A stretch of 64,000 nucleotides of DNA from the NCBI RefSeq assembly GCF_031191205.1, contig NZ_CP133470.1, forward strand, positions 1,123,501 to 1,187,500. Direction: 5' to 3'. Positions 27,344 through 37,261 of this stretch are shown here, in pieces. The notes below the pieces were generated by a model that worked only from the letters and a program-made list of their open reading frames with translations, made no database searches and was not told where the DNA came from. Both the position numbers and the translations under genes were made by a program. How positions within the stretch are numbered: position 1 is the stretch's first letter; every line of letters begins with the position of its first letter. Source of the DNA: Haemophilus parainfluenzae ATCC 33392. GTDB lineage: Bacteria; Pseudomonadota; Gammaproteobacteria; Enterobacterales; Pasteurellaceae.

Positions 27344-28363
27344 TTGAACCGTCTAACCTTAGCGTTAGATGTGATGGGCGGGGACATTGGTCCCCGTATT
27401 ACTATCCCCGCATCTCTTTCGGCGTTGGAAGCAGATCCAATGCTCTCTTTAGTGCTGTTTGGCGATAGCCAACAAATTTCCCCCTTACTGGAAAATGCCC
27501 CTTCTTCCCTTTTAGAACGTATTCAAATTCATCATTGCACGAAGGCTATTGATAACAATCAAGGTATTTCTCATGCATTGCGTCATAGCAAAGGCACGTC
27601 GATGCGTTTAGCTATTGAAATGGTTCAGAAAGGAGAAGCGCAAGGTTGTGTCAGCGCAGGAAATACAGGGGCATTGATGGGATTGTCAAAGGTTCTCTTA
27701 CAGCCTTTAGAGGGAATTCAACGCCCGGCGTTGGTATCCTTATTACCGTCGATGACGGGCGATAAAACCGTGATGTTAGATTTAGGCGCAAACGTAGAAT
27801 GTTCTGCTCAAAATCTTTATGAATTTGCCGTCATGGGCTCGATCTTTGCCGAAAACCGATTGAACTTAGTTTATCCACGCATTGCCTTACTCAATATTGG
27901 TGTGGAAGAAATTAAAGGGAATCAATCCATCCGTGAAGCTGCGAATTTATTAGAAAAATCGACCGCACTTAATTATACCGGCTTTATTGAAGGTAACTTG
28001 TTATTAAATGGCGTGGCTGATGTAATCGTGAGTGATGGGTTTTCGGGAAATATTGCATTAAAAACCCTTGAAGGGGCAGCTAAGAATCTGTTATCTCTTC
28101 TGAAAGGAAAAGAAAAACAGCCTATTTTTAAATCATTTGCCAAATTTATTCTGCGTTTTTTCTTTAAGGATGCTTATCATCGCTTGAAACGCATTAACCC
28201 AGATGAATATAATGGGGCATCTTTACTCGGATTAACGGCTGTTGTGGTGAAAAGTCATGGCAGCGCAAATGTGGATGCATTTGCTCGTGCAATTGCGGAT
28301 GCCGCTTTGCAAGCGCGTTTGCAAATTCCACAAAAAATCTTGGCGGGTTTACAACGTTATTAA
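27344..28363 (+). CDS. plsX: Acyl-ACP:phosphate acyltransferase
   Basis: 339 residues starting at TTG 27344 (LTLALDVMGGDIGP follows directly; no ATG lies in a fitting place). The glycine-rich N-terminal segment and SAGNTGALMG, IDLGAN-like LDLGANVECS and SDGFSGNIALKTLEG are PlsX hallmarks. It makes acyl-phosphate for PlsY. The TTG start may hold expression below that of rpmF. It is followed after 15 bases by fabH. Confidence 0.93.
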   Translation: MNRLTLALDVMGGDIGPRITIPASLSALEADPMLSLVLFGDSQQISPLLENAPSSLLERIQIHHCTKAIDNNQGISHALRHSKGTSMRLAIEMVQKGEAQGCVSAGNTGALMGLSKVLLQPLEGIQRPALVSLLPSMTGDKTVMLDLGANVECSAQNLYEFAVMGSIFAENRLNLVYPRIALLNIGVEEIKGNQSIREAANLLEKSTALNYTGFIEGNLLLNGVADVIVSDGFSGNIALKTLEGAAKNLLSLLKGKEKQPIFKSFAKFILRFFFKDAYHRLKRINPDEYNGASLLGLTAVVVKSHGSANVDAFARAIADAALQARLQIPQKILAGLQRY

Positions 28364-28378
28364 TTAATAAGTTTTGAT

Positions 28379-29332
28379 ATGATGAATAGTAGAATTTTAT
28401 CCACCGGTAGCTATTTGCCGAGCCACATTCGTACCAATGCGGATTTGGAAAAAATGGTTGATACTTCAGATGAATGGATCGTGACGCGTTCGGGCATTCG
28501 TGAACGTCGTATTGCAGCAGCAGATGAAACTGTCGCAACAATGGGATGTGAAGCAGCCAAAAAAGCGCTTGAAATGGCCAATCTTGATCCTCAAGAAATT
28601 GAGTTGATCATCGTTGCAACAACCAGTGGTTCTCACGCTTATCCAAGTTCAGCTTGCCAAGTTCAAGGTTTATTAGGCATTGAAGATGCGATTTCTTTTG
28701 ACTTAGCAGCGGCTTGTACCGGTTTTGTTTATGCTTTAGGTGTAGCGGATAAATTTATTCGTTCAGGTAGCGTGAAAAAAGCCCTTGTCATTGGAGCAGA
28801 TCTTAACTCGCGTAAATTAGACGAAACTGATCGTAGTACTGTCGTGTTATTTGGTGATGGTGCGGGAGCAGTGATCTTAGAAGCGTCAGAGCAAGAAGGC
28901 ATTATTTCAACGCATTTACATGCATCGCCAGATAACAATGCGGCATTGCTACTTCCACAAGCTGAACGTGGCGTAGAGAAATCTGGCTATATTGAAATGC
29001 AAGGTAATGAAACCTTTAAATTAGCGGTGCGTGAGCTTTCTAATGTGGTGGAAGAAACCCTTTCTGCTAATAATCTCCAAAAAACAGATATCGACTGGCT
29101 TGTACCACATCAAGCGAATTTACGTATTATCACAGCGACAGCGAAAAAATTAGAGATGGATATGTCGCAAGTGGTGGTAACGCTTGATCGAACAGCCAAT
29201 ACCAGTGCGGCGACTGTACCAACGGCTTTAGATGAAGCGGTACGAGATGGCCGAATTCAACGTGGTCAATTGCTTCTACTCGAAGCTTTTGGCGGTGGTT
29301 GGACTTGGGGTTCAGCATTGGTGCGATTCTAA
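28379..29332 (+). CDS. fabH: 3-oxoacyl-ACP synthase III
   Basis: 317 residues (316 if the second ATG at 28382 is used). The catalytic cysteine lies in [13 protein letters not shown], the histidine in [11 protein letters not shown] and the asparagine in [13 protein letters not shown]. It condenses acetyl-CoA with malonyl-ACP to start fatty acids. It differs clearly from the DarB-like FabH homologue at 55793. Confidence 0.95.
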   Translation: MMNSRILSTGSYLPSHIRTNADLEKMVDTSDEWIVTRSGIRERRIAAADETVATMGCEAAKKALEMANLDPQEIELIIVATTSGSHAYPSSACQVQGLLGIEDAISFDLAAACTGFVYALGVADKFIRSGSVKKALVIGADLNSRKLDETDRSTVVLFGDGAGAVILEASEQEGIISTHLHASPDNNAALLLPQAERGVEKSGYIEMQGNETFKLAVRELSNVVEETLSANNLQKTDIDWLVPHQANLRIITATAKKLEMDMSQVVVTLDRTANTSAATVPTALDEAVRDGRIQRGQLLLLEAFGGGWTWGSALVRF

Positions 29333-29362
29333 TTATTTTGTTAGAATCCCGACAGAATTTTA

Positions 29363-29390
29363 AAAGTGCGGTTAAATTTGACCGCACTTT
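29363..29390. repeat. Inverted pair of uptake signal sequences
   Basis: AAAGTGCGGT (29363-29372) and ACCGCACTTT (29381-29390) form a 10-bp stem with an 8-base loop between fabH and fabD. Inverted uptake-signal pairs are known to act as terminators in Haemophilus; no T-run longer than three follows, so it may only attenuate. Confidence 0.75.
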
Positions 29391-29424
29391 CAACATTTAA
29401 ACGATGAAGAAATAGGAAGAAAAC

Positions 29425-30363
29425 ATGAAAAAATTCGCAATGGTTTTTCCAGGACAAGGTTCTCAAGCTGTTGGCATGTTAGCTGATCTTGCTAACGAAT
29501 ATCCGGTAGTCACTGAGACGTTTAAACAAGCATCAGAAGCGCTTGGCTATGATTTATGGAACTTGGTTCAACAAGGTCCGGCAGAAGAATTAAATAAAAC
29601 TTGGCAAACTCAGCCTGCATTATTAGCGGCATCCGTTGCGATCTTCCGTGTATGGCAAGAAAAATACCCACAATTACAACCAAGTGTGATGGCTGGTCAC
29701 AGTTTAGGTGAATATTCAGCATTAGTCTGCGCAGGTGTCATTGATTTTAAAGATGCGATTAAATTAGTCGAATTACGCGGTAAATTAATGCAACAAGCAG
29801 TACCAGAAGGTACTGGTGCAATGTATGCGATTATTGGTTTAGACAATGAAGCGATTATCAATGCATGTAAACAAGCAGAGCAAGGTGAAGTGGTGTCTGC
29901 AGTAAACTTTAACTCACCAGGTCAAGTAGTCATTGCTGGAGCGAAAGAGGCAGTTGAACGTGCTGCTGCATTATGTAAAGAAGCGGGCGCAAAACGAGCT
30001 TTACCATTAGCGGTAAGTGTTCCTTCACATTGTGCATTAATGAAACCAGCTGCTGATCAATTAGCTGTAACACTTGAAGGGATTACGCTTAATGCGCCAG
30101 CAATACCAGTATTAAATAACGTAGACGTTAAAGCGGAAACAGAAAGTGCAGAAATTCGTACCGCACTTATTCGCCAATTATATAGCCCAGTTCGTTGGAC
30201 TGAAACCGTTGAGAAAATGGCACAAGATGGCGTAGAGGTTTTAGTTGAAATCGGCCCAGGTAAAGTATTAAACGGTTTAACAAAACGTATCGTAGCAGAA
30301 TTACAAGCAACATCAGTAAACGATGTGGCATCATTAGATGCCGTTGAAGCATTATTAGCATAA
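29425..30363 (+). CDS. fabD: Malonyl-CoA:ACP transacylase
   Basis: 312 residues. It contains GQGSQAVGML at the N-terminus, the nucleophile serine in GHSLGEYSAL (about residue 93), and the histidine in VPSHCALM. It loads malonyl groups onto ACP for fatty acid synthesis and presumably also for the polyene pathway. It precedes fabG by 13 bases. Confidence 0.96.
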   Translation: MKKFAMVFPGQGSQAVGMLADLANEYPVVTETFKQASEALGYDLWNLVQQGPAEELNKTWQTQPALLAASVAIFRVWQEKYPQLQPSVMAGHSLGEYSALVCAGVIDFKDAIKLVELRGKLMQQAVPEGTGAMYAIIGLDNEAIINACKQAEQGEVVSAVNFNSPGQVVIAGAKEAVERAAALCKEAGAKRALPLAVSVPSHCALMKPAADQLAVTLEGITLNAPAIPVLNNVDVKAETESAEIRTALIRQLYSPVRWTETVEKMAQDGVEVLVEIGPGKVLNGLTKRIVAELQATSVNDVASLDAVEALLA

Positions 30364-30376
30364 AAGGGGATTAAGA

Positions 30377-31105
30377 ATGCAAAATAAAATCGCATTAGTA
30401 ACAGGTGCAACACGTGGTATTGGTCGCGCAATTGCAGAAGAATTAGCATCAAAAGGTGCATTTGTAATTGGTACCGCAACCTCTGAAAAAGGTGCTGATA
30501 CCATTTCTGCTTACCTTGGTGATAAAGGTAAAGGTTTAGTATTAAATGTGGCAGACAAAGAAAGTATTGATGCCGTATTAGAACAAATTAAAGAGCAATT
30601 TGGTGATATTGATATTCTTGTGAATAACGCAGGTATCACACGCGATAACTTATTAATGCGTATGAAAGATGAAGAATGGTTCGATATTATGCAAACTAAC
30701 TTAACTTCTGTATTCCATCTTTCTAAAGCAATGTTACGCTCCATGATGAAAAAACGTTTCGGTCGTATTATTACTATTGGTTCAGTGGTGGGTTCAATGG
30801 GTAACCCGGGTCAATCTAACTATTGTGCAGCAAAAGCGGGTTTGATTGGCTTTTCTAAAGGTTTAGCGAAAGAAGTGGCATCACGTGGCATTACTGTAAA
30901 CGTGGTAGCACCTGGCTTTATCGCAACAGATATGACTGAAGTGCTTACTGAAGAACAAAAAGCAGGTATTCTTGGTAATGTACCGGCTGGCCGTTTAGGT
31001 GAACCAAAAGATATCGCAAAAGCGGTAGCGTTTTTAGCTTCTGATGATGCAGCTTATATTACGGGTACCACATTACATGTGAATGGCGGCTTATATATGA
31101 GCTAA
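30377..31105 (+). CDS. fabG: 3-oxoacyl-ACP reductase
   Basis: 242 residues. NADPH motif TGATRGIGRA, catalytic serine in TIGSVVGSMG, and YCAAKAG with Tyr and Lys. It reduces 3-oxoacyl-ACP in each elongation round. It is the last gene before the gap that holds a hairpin and the acpP promoter. Confidence 0.96.
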   Translation: MQNKIALVTGATRGIGRAIAEELASKGAFVIGTATSEKGADTISAYLGDKGKGLVLNVADKESIDAVLEQIKEQFGDIDILVNNAGITRDNLLMRMKDEEWFDIMQTNLTSVFHLSKAMLRSMMKKRFGRIITIGSVVGSMGNPGQSNYCAAKAGLIGFSKGLAKEVASRGITVNVVAPGFIATDMTEVLTEEQKAGILGNVPAGRLGEPKDIAKAVAFLASDDAAYITGTTLHVNGGLYMS

Positions 31106-31182
31106 CCCTTTAGGGCATATATATCGGGGATTTTGTCTATAAAATATAGCAAAGCAGTTTAGTTAATGATAAAATCCCAATC

Positions 31183-31230
31183 GCAATGTAACTTTTTCTC
31201 TGTATGTGTTTTTACATTGCCTATTTTTTT
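31183..31230 (+). terminator. Candidate terminator between fabG and acpP
   Basis: GCAATGTAA and TTACATTGC form a 9-bp stem with a 20-base loop, followed by CTATTTTTTT. The loop is long, so partial read-through is likely. Confidence 0.5.
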
Positions 31231-31254
31231 GTGGTGCGACCACCTAAGAAATAG

Positions 31255-31282
31255 TTGCAACTTTATCAAAAATGCATACACT
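31255..31282 (+). promoter_or_regulatory. Candidate acpP promoter
   Basis: TTGCAA (31255-31260), a 16-base spacer and TACACT (31277-31282), 42 bases before the acpP start. A separate promoter fits the high ACP demand. Confidence 0.45.
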
Positions 31283-31323
31283 AACCGCTCTTAAATGAGT
31301 TAAAACAACAATAGGAAAAACAA

Positions 31324-31554
31324 ATGAGTATTGAAGAACGCGTGAAAAAAATCATCGTTGAACAATTAGGTGTTAAAGAAGAAGACGTAAAACCAGAAGC
31401 TTCTTTCGTTGAAGATTTAGGTGCGGACTCTTTAGATACAGTTGAATTAGTAATGGCTTTAGAAGAAGAATTCGATATCGAAATTCCTGATGAAGAAGCT
31501 GAAAAAATCACAACTGTTCAATCTGCGATTGACTACGTTCAAAACAATCAGTAA
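31324..31554 (+). CDS. acpP: Acyl carrier protein
   Basis: 76 residues, acidic, with the phosphopantetheine serine in [18 protein letters not shown] (Ser37 region). It is the housekeeping ACP for fatty acids and is distinct from the three cluster ACPs (46290, 46545, 50941). SD AATAGGAA lies before the ATG. Confidence 0.97.
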   Translation: MSIEERVKKIIVEQLGVKEEDVKPEASFVEDLGADSLDTVELVMALEEEFDIEIPDEEAEKITTVQSAIDYVQNNQ

Positions 31555-31562
31555 TTTTTAAG

Positions 31563-31593
31563 TTGGGCGATCTTTTAGGTCGCCTAATTTTTT
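31563..31593 (+). terminator. Terminator of acpP
   Basis: The GGCGA / TCGCC core stem, extended by outer T-A and G-T pairs, is followed by a run of T's. Confidence 0.8.
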
Positions 31594-31725
31594 CTTTAAA
31601 TTTCTTTTTTAAATTCGTTATCTTTAAATAAAACAAGATATACCTCAATCTCTTAAATTTCTGACCGCACTTTTCTTTTTTTAATCTTTCTCAGATTTGC
31701 TTTTATTATCTAGCTCCCTTATTTT

Positions 31726-31739
31726 TTGATTTAAAACAA
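31726..31739. promoter_or_regulatory. FNR-like box upstream of dcuB
   Basis: TTGAT-TTAA-AACAA differs from TTGAT-N4-ATCAA by one base. TATTAT at 31759-31764 is a possible -10, which would put the box near -39 to -41, where FNR activates class II promoters. E. coli dcuB is FNR-dependent. Confidence 0.5.
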
Positions 31740-31834
31740 GGTTTGTCTTAAAATTACTTATTATGAGTTAATTTTGATGCTAGTATTTGGTCAAAATTTT
31801 TTCTAATTAACCATAAAATGATTCGGAGTATCTT

Positions 31835-33502
31835 ATGGATTTTCTAATGAACCTAGGTGAAGGTAGCCAGTTTGCTATTCAGCTTGCTATTGTTCTTATC
31901 TGTTTGTTTTACGGAGCAAAAAAAGGTGGTATCGCACTGGGTATGCTTGGTGGGGTAGGCTTAATTGTTCTTGTTTTCGGCTTTGGTATTGAACCAGGTA
32001 AGCCAGCTATCGATGTGATGTTAACCATCCTTGCGGTGGTGGTCACATCGGCAACATTACAAGCCAGTGGTGGTTTAGATGTCATGTTACAAATTGCGGA
32101 GAAAATGCTTCGTCGTAACCCGAAATATGTCAGTATTTTGGCTCCGTTTGTAACCTGTTTCTTAACCATTTTATGTGGTACAGGTCACGTGGTTTATACC
32201 ATGTTACCAATCATTTATGATATTGCGATCAAAAATGATATTCGTCCTGAACGTCCAATGGCTGCAAGTTCAATCGCTTCTCAAATGGGTATCATTGCAT
32301 CACCTGTTTCTGTGGCTGTAGTAACTTTAACCACATTCTTAGTGAATGCTAAAACACCATTAGCAGGTTTTGATGGTTATTTAGATTTATTAAAAATTAC
32401 CGTCCCTTCAACCCTTTGTGGTGTATTAGCTATCGGTATTTTCAGTTGGTTCCGCGGTAAAGATTTAGATAAAGACCCAGAATTCCAAGAGAAATTAAAA
32501 GATCCAGAATTCAAAAAATATGTTTATGGTGATAGTACATCATTATTAGACAAAAAATTGCCACAATCTAGCTGGAATGCGATGTGGATCTTCTTTGGTG
32601 CAATTTTAGTGGTAGCGGTATTAGGTTACTTTAAAGATTTACGCCCAGCCTTTGAAAAATCAGCACCAGCTCAAGTGGTTGAAATTGTTTCTGCCGATAA
32701 AGCAGTGAAATCTTTCAATGTTAAAGACGGTAAAATTGTTGCATTAGCAAAAGATGGTACATTAGTACTTGATGTTAAAGAGAGCAAGGCAAAAGCAAAA
32801 ACAGCCTACAATAACGTTGCAATTTATAACGATAAAGGCGAAGTCGCTCAAACAATTACCGCTCAAGATAACAATGTTGTCATCACTGCGGGTGATAAAA
32901 CTGAAACTATCGATAACGCTGCAATCGTATTAAAAGACACCGCGAAGAAAAAAGTGAATTTAAGTATGGTTCACGTTATTCAAATCTTCATGCTATTAGC
33001 GGGTGCATTAATTGTTATCTTTACGAAAACTGATGCAGGTAAAATCAGTAAAAATGAAATTTTCCGTTCAGGTATGATTGCGTTAGTGGCCGTATTCGGG
33101 ATTTCTTGGATGGCAGAAACTATGTTTACTGTTCACACACCAATGATGAAAGCAGCACTTGGAGATGTAGTAAAAGCGCATCCTTGGACTTACGCCGTGA
33201 TGTTGTTATTAATTTCTAAATTCGTAAACTCACAAGCGGCAGCATTAGTTGCATTCGTTCCACTTGCTTTAGGTATCGGAGTTGATCCAGCTGTTATCTT
33301 AGCCTTTGCTTCAGCTTGTTACGGTTACTACATTTTACCAACTTACCCAAGTGACCTTGCAGCAATCCAATTCGACCGTTCAGGTACAACACATATCGGT
33401 AAGTTTGTAATTAACCACAGCTTTATTTTACCAGGCTTAATCGGTGTAATCACTTCATGTATCTTTGGTTACATTTTCACAAGCTTGTTTGGTTATCTAT
33501 AA
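31835..33502 (+). CDS. dcuB: Anaerobic C4-dicarboxylate transporter DcuB with an extra domain
   Basis: 555 residues, against about 440 for E. coli DcuB. Residues 1-270 and 375-555 follow DcuB closely: [69 protein letters not shown]. Between DLRPAF (about 273) and [13 protein letters not shown] (about 376) lies an insert of about 100 residues, rich in Lys, Asp, Val and Thr in a beta-strand-like pattern (for instance [17 protein letters not shown]), without cysteine or hydrophobic helices. The carrier exchanges succinate for fumarate, malate or aspartate in anaerobic growth. Flanking reading is in frame throughout, so it is a true insert, not an error. SD CGGAG precedes ATG 31835. Confidence 0.88.
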   Translation: MDFLMNLGEGSQFAIQLAIVLICLFYGAKKGGIALGMLGGVGLIVLVFGFGIEPGKPAIDVMLTILAVVVTSATLQASGGLDVMLQIAEKMLRRNPKYVSILAPFVTCFLTILCGTGHVVYTMLPIIYDIAIKNDIRPERPMAASSIASQMGIIASPVSVAVVTLTTFLVNAKTPLAGFDGYLDLLKITVPSTLCGVLAIGIFSWFRGKDLDKDPEFQEKLKDPEFKKYVYGDSTSLLDKKLPQSSWNAMWIFFGAILVVAVLGYFKDLRPAFEKSAPAQVVEIVSADKAVKSFNVKDGKIVALAKDGTLVLDVKESKAKAKTAYNNVAIYNDKGEVAQTITAQDNNVVITAGDKTETIDNAAIVLKDTAKKKVNLSMVHVIQIFMLLAGALIVIFTKTDAGKISKNEIFRSGMIALVAVFGISWMAETMFTVHTPMMKAALGDVVKAHPWTYAVMLLLISKFVNSQAAALVAFVPLALGIGVDPAVILAFASACYGYYILPTYPSDLAAIQFDRSGTTHIGKFVINHSFILPGLIGVITSCIFGYIFTSLFGYL

Positions 33503-33520
33503 TTAACTCACTGATAAAAG

Positions 33521-33550
33521 AAAAGGCTATTCGTTTGAATAGCCTTTTTT
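33521..33550. terminator. Bidirectional terminator between dcuB and apeR
   Basis: AAAAGGCTATTC-GTTT-GAATAGCCTTTT, then TT: a 12-bp stem with A's on the left and T's on the right. It ends dcuB and the convergent aryl polyene operon (apeR stop at 33552). Confidence 0.85.
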
Positions 33551-33551
33551 A

Positions 33552-34796
33552 TTACGCTTCCCAGCGTTTAAAAATAAGCGAGGTATTAACGCCCCCAAAA
33601 GCAAAGTTATTATTCATAACATAGTTTGTTTGAATTTGTCGGCCATCACCTTGAATGTAATCTAATTTACCACAACGTTCATCAATATTGTCTAGGTTAA
33701 TAGTTGGGGCAAACCAGCCATCACGCATCATTTCAATTGAGAACCATGACTCTAATGCACCACAAGCACCTAGGGTATGTCCTAAATAGCTTTTTTGTGA
33801 GCTAAGTGGTATTTTTCCAAACACAGCTTCCGTTGCGAGCGTTTCTGCGATGTCGCCTTGTTCAGTGGCCGTACCATGGCCATTTACATAACCTACTTGA
33901 TCTGGAGATAACTGTGCATCTTTTAAGGCTAACTCCATGCAGCGTTGCATAGTATCTTTTTGTGGACGAGTTACATGAGCACCATCACTATTGGCACCAT
34001 AGCCAACAATTTCTGCAATGATATTGGCACCACGAGAAAGCGCATGTTCCAGCTCTTCTAATACAAAAATGCCCGCACCTTCACCAATCACTAATCCATC
34101 ACGATCTTTATCATAAGGACGAGGTGTTTGTTTAGGGTGAGCATTGTTTCTACTTGCCGCATAAAGAGAGTCAAATACATAAACTTCAGATGGGCAAAAT
34201 TCTTCAGCACCGCCAGCAAGCATCATTGGGATTAAACCATGTTTAATTGATTCATAAGCATAGCCAATACCTTGGCTACCAGAAGAACAAGCACTAGAAG
34301 TCGGAATGATGCGGCCAGTTAGGCCAAAGAAAATGCCAATATTAGCTGCAGTGGTGTGAGGCATCATTCGTACATAGGTATTGGCATTAAATCCATCTGA
34401 TTTTCCGGTCATGAGAAGTTCTGCTGCATCTCTGACATCATTTGTTGAGCCAGTAGAAGAGCCACAGGCAACACCCATTGTTCCTTCTTTTAAATAAGGT
34501 AAAATGATCCCATTCTCATCTAATAGATTAGCACTTGCTAAGGCGAGTTCAGCGGCTTCAACAGCAAATTGAGAGACACGGCCTAAACTGCGAAGTTGTT
34601 TTCTATTCCAATGGGCAGGAGGGTTGTAATCATGGATTTCAGCACCGAGATTTGCACCTAACTCAGGATAACGTTCAGCCCATTCAGTTTTCGCTTGAAC
34701 TGCATTTTGTTTGCGTTGAAAGGCAGCTTTTACGTCTTCCCATGTTTTTCCAAAGGCAGTGACCGCACCAATACCTGTAATGACAACTCGTTTCAT
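33552..34796 (-). CDS. apeR: Aryl polyene beta-ketoacyl-ACP synthase ApeR
   Basis: 414 residues. Catalytic residues of a FabF-type condensing enzyme are all present: cysteine in TSSACSSGSQ, the first histidine in NGHGTATEQGD, and the second in KSYLGHTLGACGALE. It extends the polyene chain on the cluster ACPs. It is the last gene of the APE operon, 59 bases behind apeQ, and ends at the terminator shared with dcuB. Confidence 0.85.
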   Translation of the reverse strand: MKRVVITGIGAVTAFGKTWEDVKAAFQRKQNAVQAKTEWAERYPELGANLGAEIHDYNPPAHWNRKQLRSLGRVSQFAVEAAELALASANLLDENGIILPYLKEGTMGVACGSSTGSTNDVRDAAELLMTGKSDGFNANTYVRMMPHTTAANIGIFFGLTGRIIPTSSACSSGSQGIGYAYESIKHGLIPMMLAGGAEEFCPSEVYVFDSLYAASRNNAHPKQTPRPYDKDRDGLVIGEGAGIFVLEELEHALSRGANIIAEIVGYGANSDGAHVTRPQKDTMQRCMELALKDAQLSPDQVGYVNGHGTATEQGDIAETLATEAVFGKIPLSSQKSYLGHTLGACGALESWFSIEMMRDGWFAPTINLDNIDERCGKLDYIQGDGRQIQTNYVMNNNFAFGGVNTSLIFKRWEA

Positions 34797-34855
34797 TTTT
34801 TTATCTCAATTATTCATTATTAGACTAGTACAAACAATTTTGTACTGTAAATGTT

Positions 34856-35584
34856 TTAGCAAAGCCCGCCGTTTACGGCGATAACTTGGCGAGTAATATA
34901 AGCTGCTTTTTCGTCCATCAGAAAATCTACGGCATGCGCAACTTCTTCCGGGCTTCCCATTCTTGCCGCTGGAATCATTTTTAAAATTTCATCAATTGGA
35001 AGATTTTCATCTAAGATATCCGTATCAATAAGGCCTGGAGCCACACAGTTTACCGTGATCTTGCGTTTGGCGAGTTCGACGGCGAGTGCTTTTGCTGCAC
35101 CAATAATACCGGCTTTAGAGGCACTATAGTTGACTTGACCTCTATTGCCAATTAACCCTGATACAGATGTGATACAGACGATTCGCCCCGCTTTACGGCG
35201 TCGGATCATTGGCATCATAATGGGATGGAGAACATTATAAAATCCATCTAAATTCGTGCGTAAAACAACATCCCAATCTTCATCAGTTAGAGCAGGGAAT
35301 GCATTATCTCGTGTTAATCCGGCATTGAGCACAACGCCATAATAAGCACCATGAGATTCAACATCCGCAAGTAGTTTTTCAGCTGTTTCGTTTCGATGAC
35401 TAACATCAAATTGTAATACGCGAGCTTGACGACCTAATTCTCGAATTGATTGTGCGACCTCTTCAGCTTCTTCGATGCGACTGCGGCAATGAACCACAAT
35501 ATCAAAACCTGATTGTGCAAGGCGTAAGGCGATGGCTTTACCGATACCTCGGCTTGAGCCTGTAACTAAAATGGTTTCACTCAT
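34856..35584 (-). CDS. apeQ: Aryl polyene 3-ketoacyl-ACP reductase ApeQ
   Basis: 242 residues, a short-chain dehydrogenase like FabG: TGSSRGIGKA binds NADPH, and ITSVSGLIG plus NYSASKAG hold Ser, Tyr and Lys. It reduces the keto group made by ApeO/ApeR before dehydration. It starts 3 bases after the apeP stop. Confidence 0.87.
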   Translation of the reverse strand: MSETILVTGSSRGIGKAIALRLAQSGFDIVVHCRSRIEEAEEVAQSIRELGRQARVLQFDVSHRNETAEKLLADVESHGAYYGVVLNAGLTRDNAFPALTDEDWDVVLRTNLDGFYNVLHPIMMPMIRRRKAGRIVCITSVSGLIGNRGQVNYSASKAGIIGAAKALAVELAKRKITVNCVAPGLIDTDILDENLPIDEILKMIPAARMGSPEEVAHAVDFLMDEKAAYITRQVIAVNGGLC

Positions 35585-35587
35585 TTT

Positions 35588-36040
35588 TTATTCCTGTGAT
35601 ACTTGTGGTCTGAAAACGTTTAATGCACCTTCCACTAAAGGTTGCTGATTAGAAAGATCGATTAGCGTACAGTCAAAAACACCAAATCCTGTTGCGTCTT
35701 CAATAGAACGTTTAATTTGAATTTGTAATAAACTTCCGACTGAGATATCTTGGCGATGTAATGTCAGTTTTCTTGAGCCGATCCAATAGCCTAATCCAAT
35801 AGGTTGACCCGCTTTTACACATTTACATCCCGCCCATGCTGCTACGCCTTGAGCTAAGATTTCAGCGCCCATATAAGTAGCCAATTTACCGTCTTTTAAG
35901 AGCAGGCAATCTGGTTTTACGGTCATCTCCGCGATCAAATAATCTTCGCCAAATTCAGTAATTTTATCTAGCATGACCATTTCCCCACTATGAGGGATTA
36001 ATGGTGAGATATCAGTAATAGGACAGGTTAAATCAATCAT
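35588..36040 (-). CDS. apeP: Aryl polyene 3-hydroxyacyl-ACP dehydratase ApeP
   Basis: 150 residues with a single hotdog fold: PHSGEMVMLDKI near residue 16, then YMGAEILAQGVAAWAG in the central helix. It removes water so that conjugated double bonds stay in the chain, with a second dehydratase domain at the end of the 44608 gene. It overlaps apeO by 8 bases. Confidence 0.82.
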   Translation of the reverse strand: MIDLTCPITDISPLIPHSGEMVMLDKITEFGEDYLIAEMTVKPDCLLLKDGKLATYMGAEILAQGVAAWAGCKCVKAGQPIGLGYWIGSRKLTLHRQDISVGSLLQIQIKRSIEDATGFGVFDCTLIDLSNQQPLVEGALNVFRPQVSQE

Positions 36041-37253
36041 TCACTTCCCCTAAAATAAGTACTGAATTATTCCCACCAAAAGCGAAAGAGCTACTTGCAC
36101 CAATGCGTCTGTCGGATTTCCAATGACTCATGTGATCAGTAATGGCAATCGGTGGCATTTTTTCATCGGTTTGTTCATCCCATAATTGTGCAGGGAGTTT
36201 ACCTGTTGGGTTAAAAGTGCGGTCAATAATCCCCCATAAAATAGCGGCCTCAACAGCACCCGCAGCACCTAGAGTGTGTCCTGTATAAGGTTTTGTTGTT
36301 GTACAAGGCGTATTGTGACCAAAAATATGGTGAATGGCTAAGGCTTCCATCTGATCATTATGAATGGTGCCTGTGCCATGCAAATTAACCCAATTGATGG
36401 CTTCTGGTGCAAGTTTTGCCAAGTTTAATGCGTTTTGGAAAGCTTTAATCGCACCTTCACCTTCGGGATGTGGTGAGGACATATGATAAGCATCACTGCT
36501 GGCGCCATAGCCTAATAGCGCAATATTATGATCATCTAATTTTTCTTTACTCATCACGAATACAGCGGAACCTTCACCTAGATTGATACCTTGGCGATTA
36601 GCAGAAAAAGGATTAGTTTGTTCAGCAGATAAAACGGAGAGAGAGTTAAAACCAACTAAGGTTAATAGCGATAAAGTATCGACGCCGCCGCAAATTACCG
36701 CATCGCATAAATTCGCATTCAATAAGCGAGCTGCACTAATTAATGCCTTCGCACCTGATGTACAAGCAGTTGAAATGCCATAGATAAGATTGGTTAAGCC
36801 ATATTGATGGGCAATAAAATCAGCCGGAGCAGAAAAATATTGTTGTTGTTGATTAAATTCAGCACCGGACCAATCTTCATGTTCTGCGGCATATTTAAAT
36901 ACAGGTAAATTTTCATCTACACCCGTGGTAGATGTGCCGATAACTACTGCAATACGGTGACGACCAAAACGTGAGATAGCTTGCTGAATCGTTGGTTCAA
37001 TTTGTTCTAAGCTGTGCCAGAGTAATTGATTGTTTCGGCTGTGATGTTTTTGGGGTAAATCAGCTGGAAATGCACGCAAGGGTGTGTTGACTTCACCCAG
37101 CGTATTATATTTACCCTGTAAGCCATTTTCTTGGAAATGCTTGTTAGAAAAAGTCAGTGGCGAGTCACTACCTTCTAATAAAGTTTGAATATGTTGAGAT
37201 AGACTATCGCCAATACTACTCAAAATGCCTGGTTGAGAAAGAAATAATTGCAC
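36033..37253 (-). CDS. apeO: Aryl polyene beta-ketoacyl-ACP synthase ApeO
   Basis: 406 residues. Catalytic segments: STACTSGAKALISA (Cys), NLHGTGTIHND (His), KPYTGHTLGAAGAVEAA (His). In E. coli ApeO pairs with the chain-length factor ApeC, whose homologue is here at 47566. It starts 8 bases after apeN. An uptake signal is embedded. Confidence 0.85.
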   Translation of the reverse strand: MQLFLSQPGILSSIGDSLSQHIQTLLEGSDSPLTFSNKHFQENGLQGKYNTLGEVNTPLRAFPADLPQKHHSRNNQLLWHSLEQIEPTIQQAISRFGRHRIAVVIGTSTTGVDENLPVFKYAAEHEDWSGAEFNQQQQYFSAPADFIAHQYGLTNLIYGISTACTSGAKALISAARLLNANLCDAVICGGVDTLSLLTLVGFNSLSVLSAEQTNPFSANRQGINLGEGSAVFVMSKEKLDDHNIALLGYGASSDAYHMSSPHPEGEGAIKAFQNALNLAKLAPEAINWVNLHGTGTIHNDQMEALAIHHIFGHNTPCTTTKPYTGHTLGAAGAVEAAILWGIIDRTFNPTGKLPAQLWDEQTDEKMPPIAITDHMSHWKSDRRIGASSSFAFGGNNSVLILGEVND

Positions 37254-37261
37254 AGAGATTC

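Noticed and set aside
32654..32960. DcuB insert as sequencing error or intron-like interruption
   Set aside because: The frame stays open across it and both carrier halves resume in the same frame, so an in-frame domain insertion is the simpler reading.
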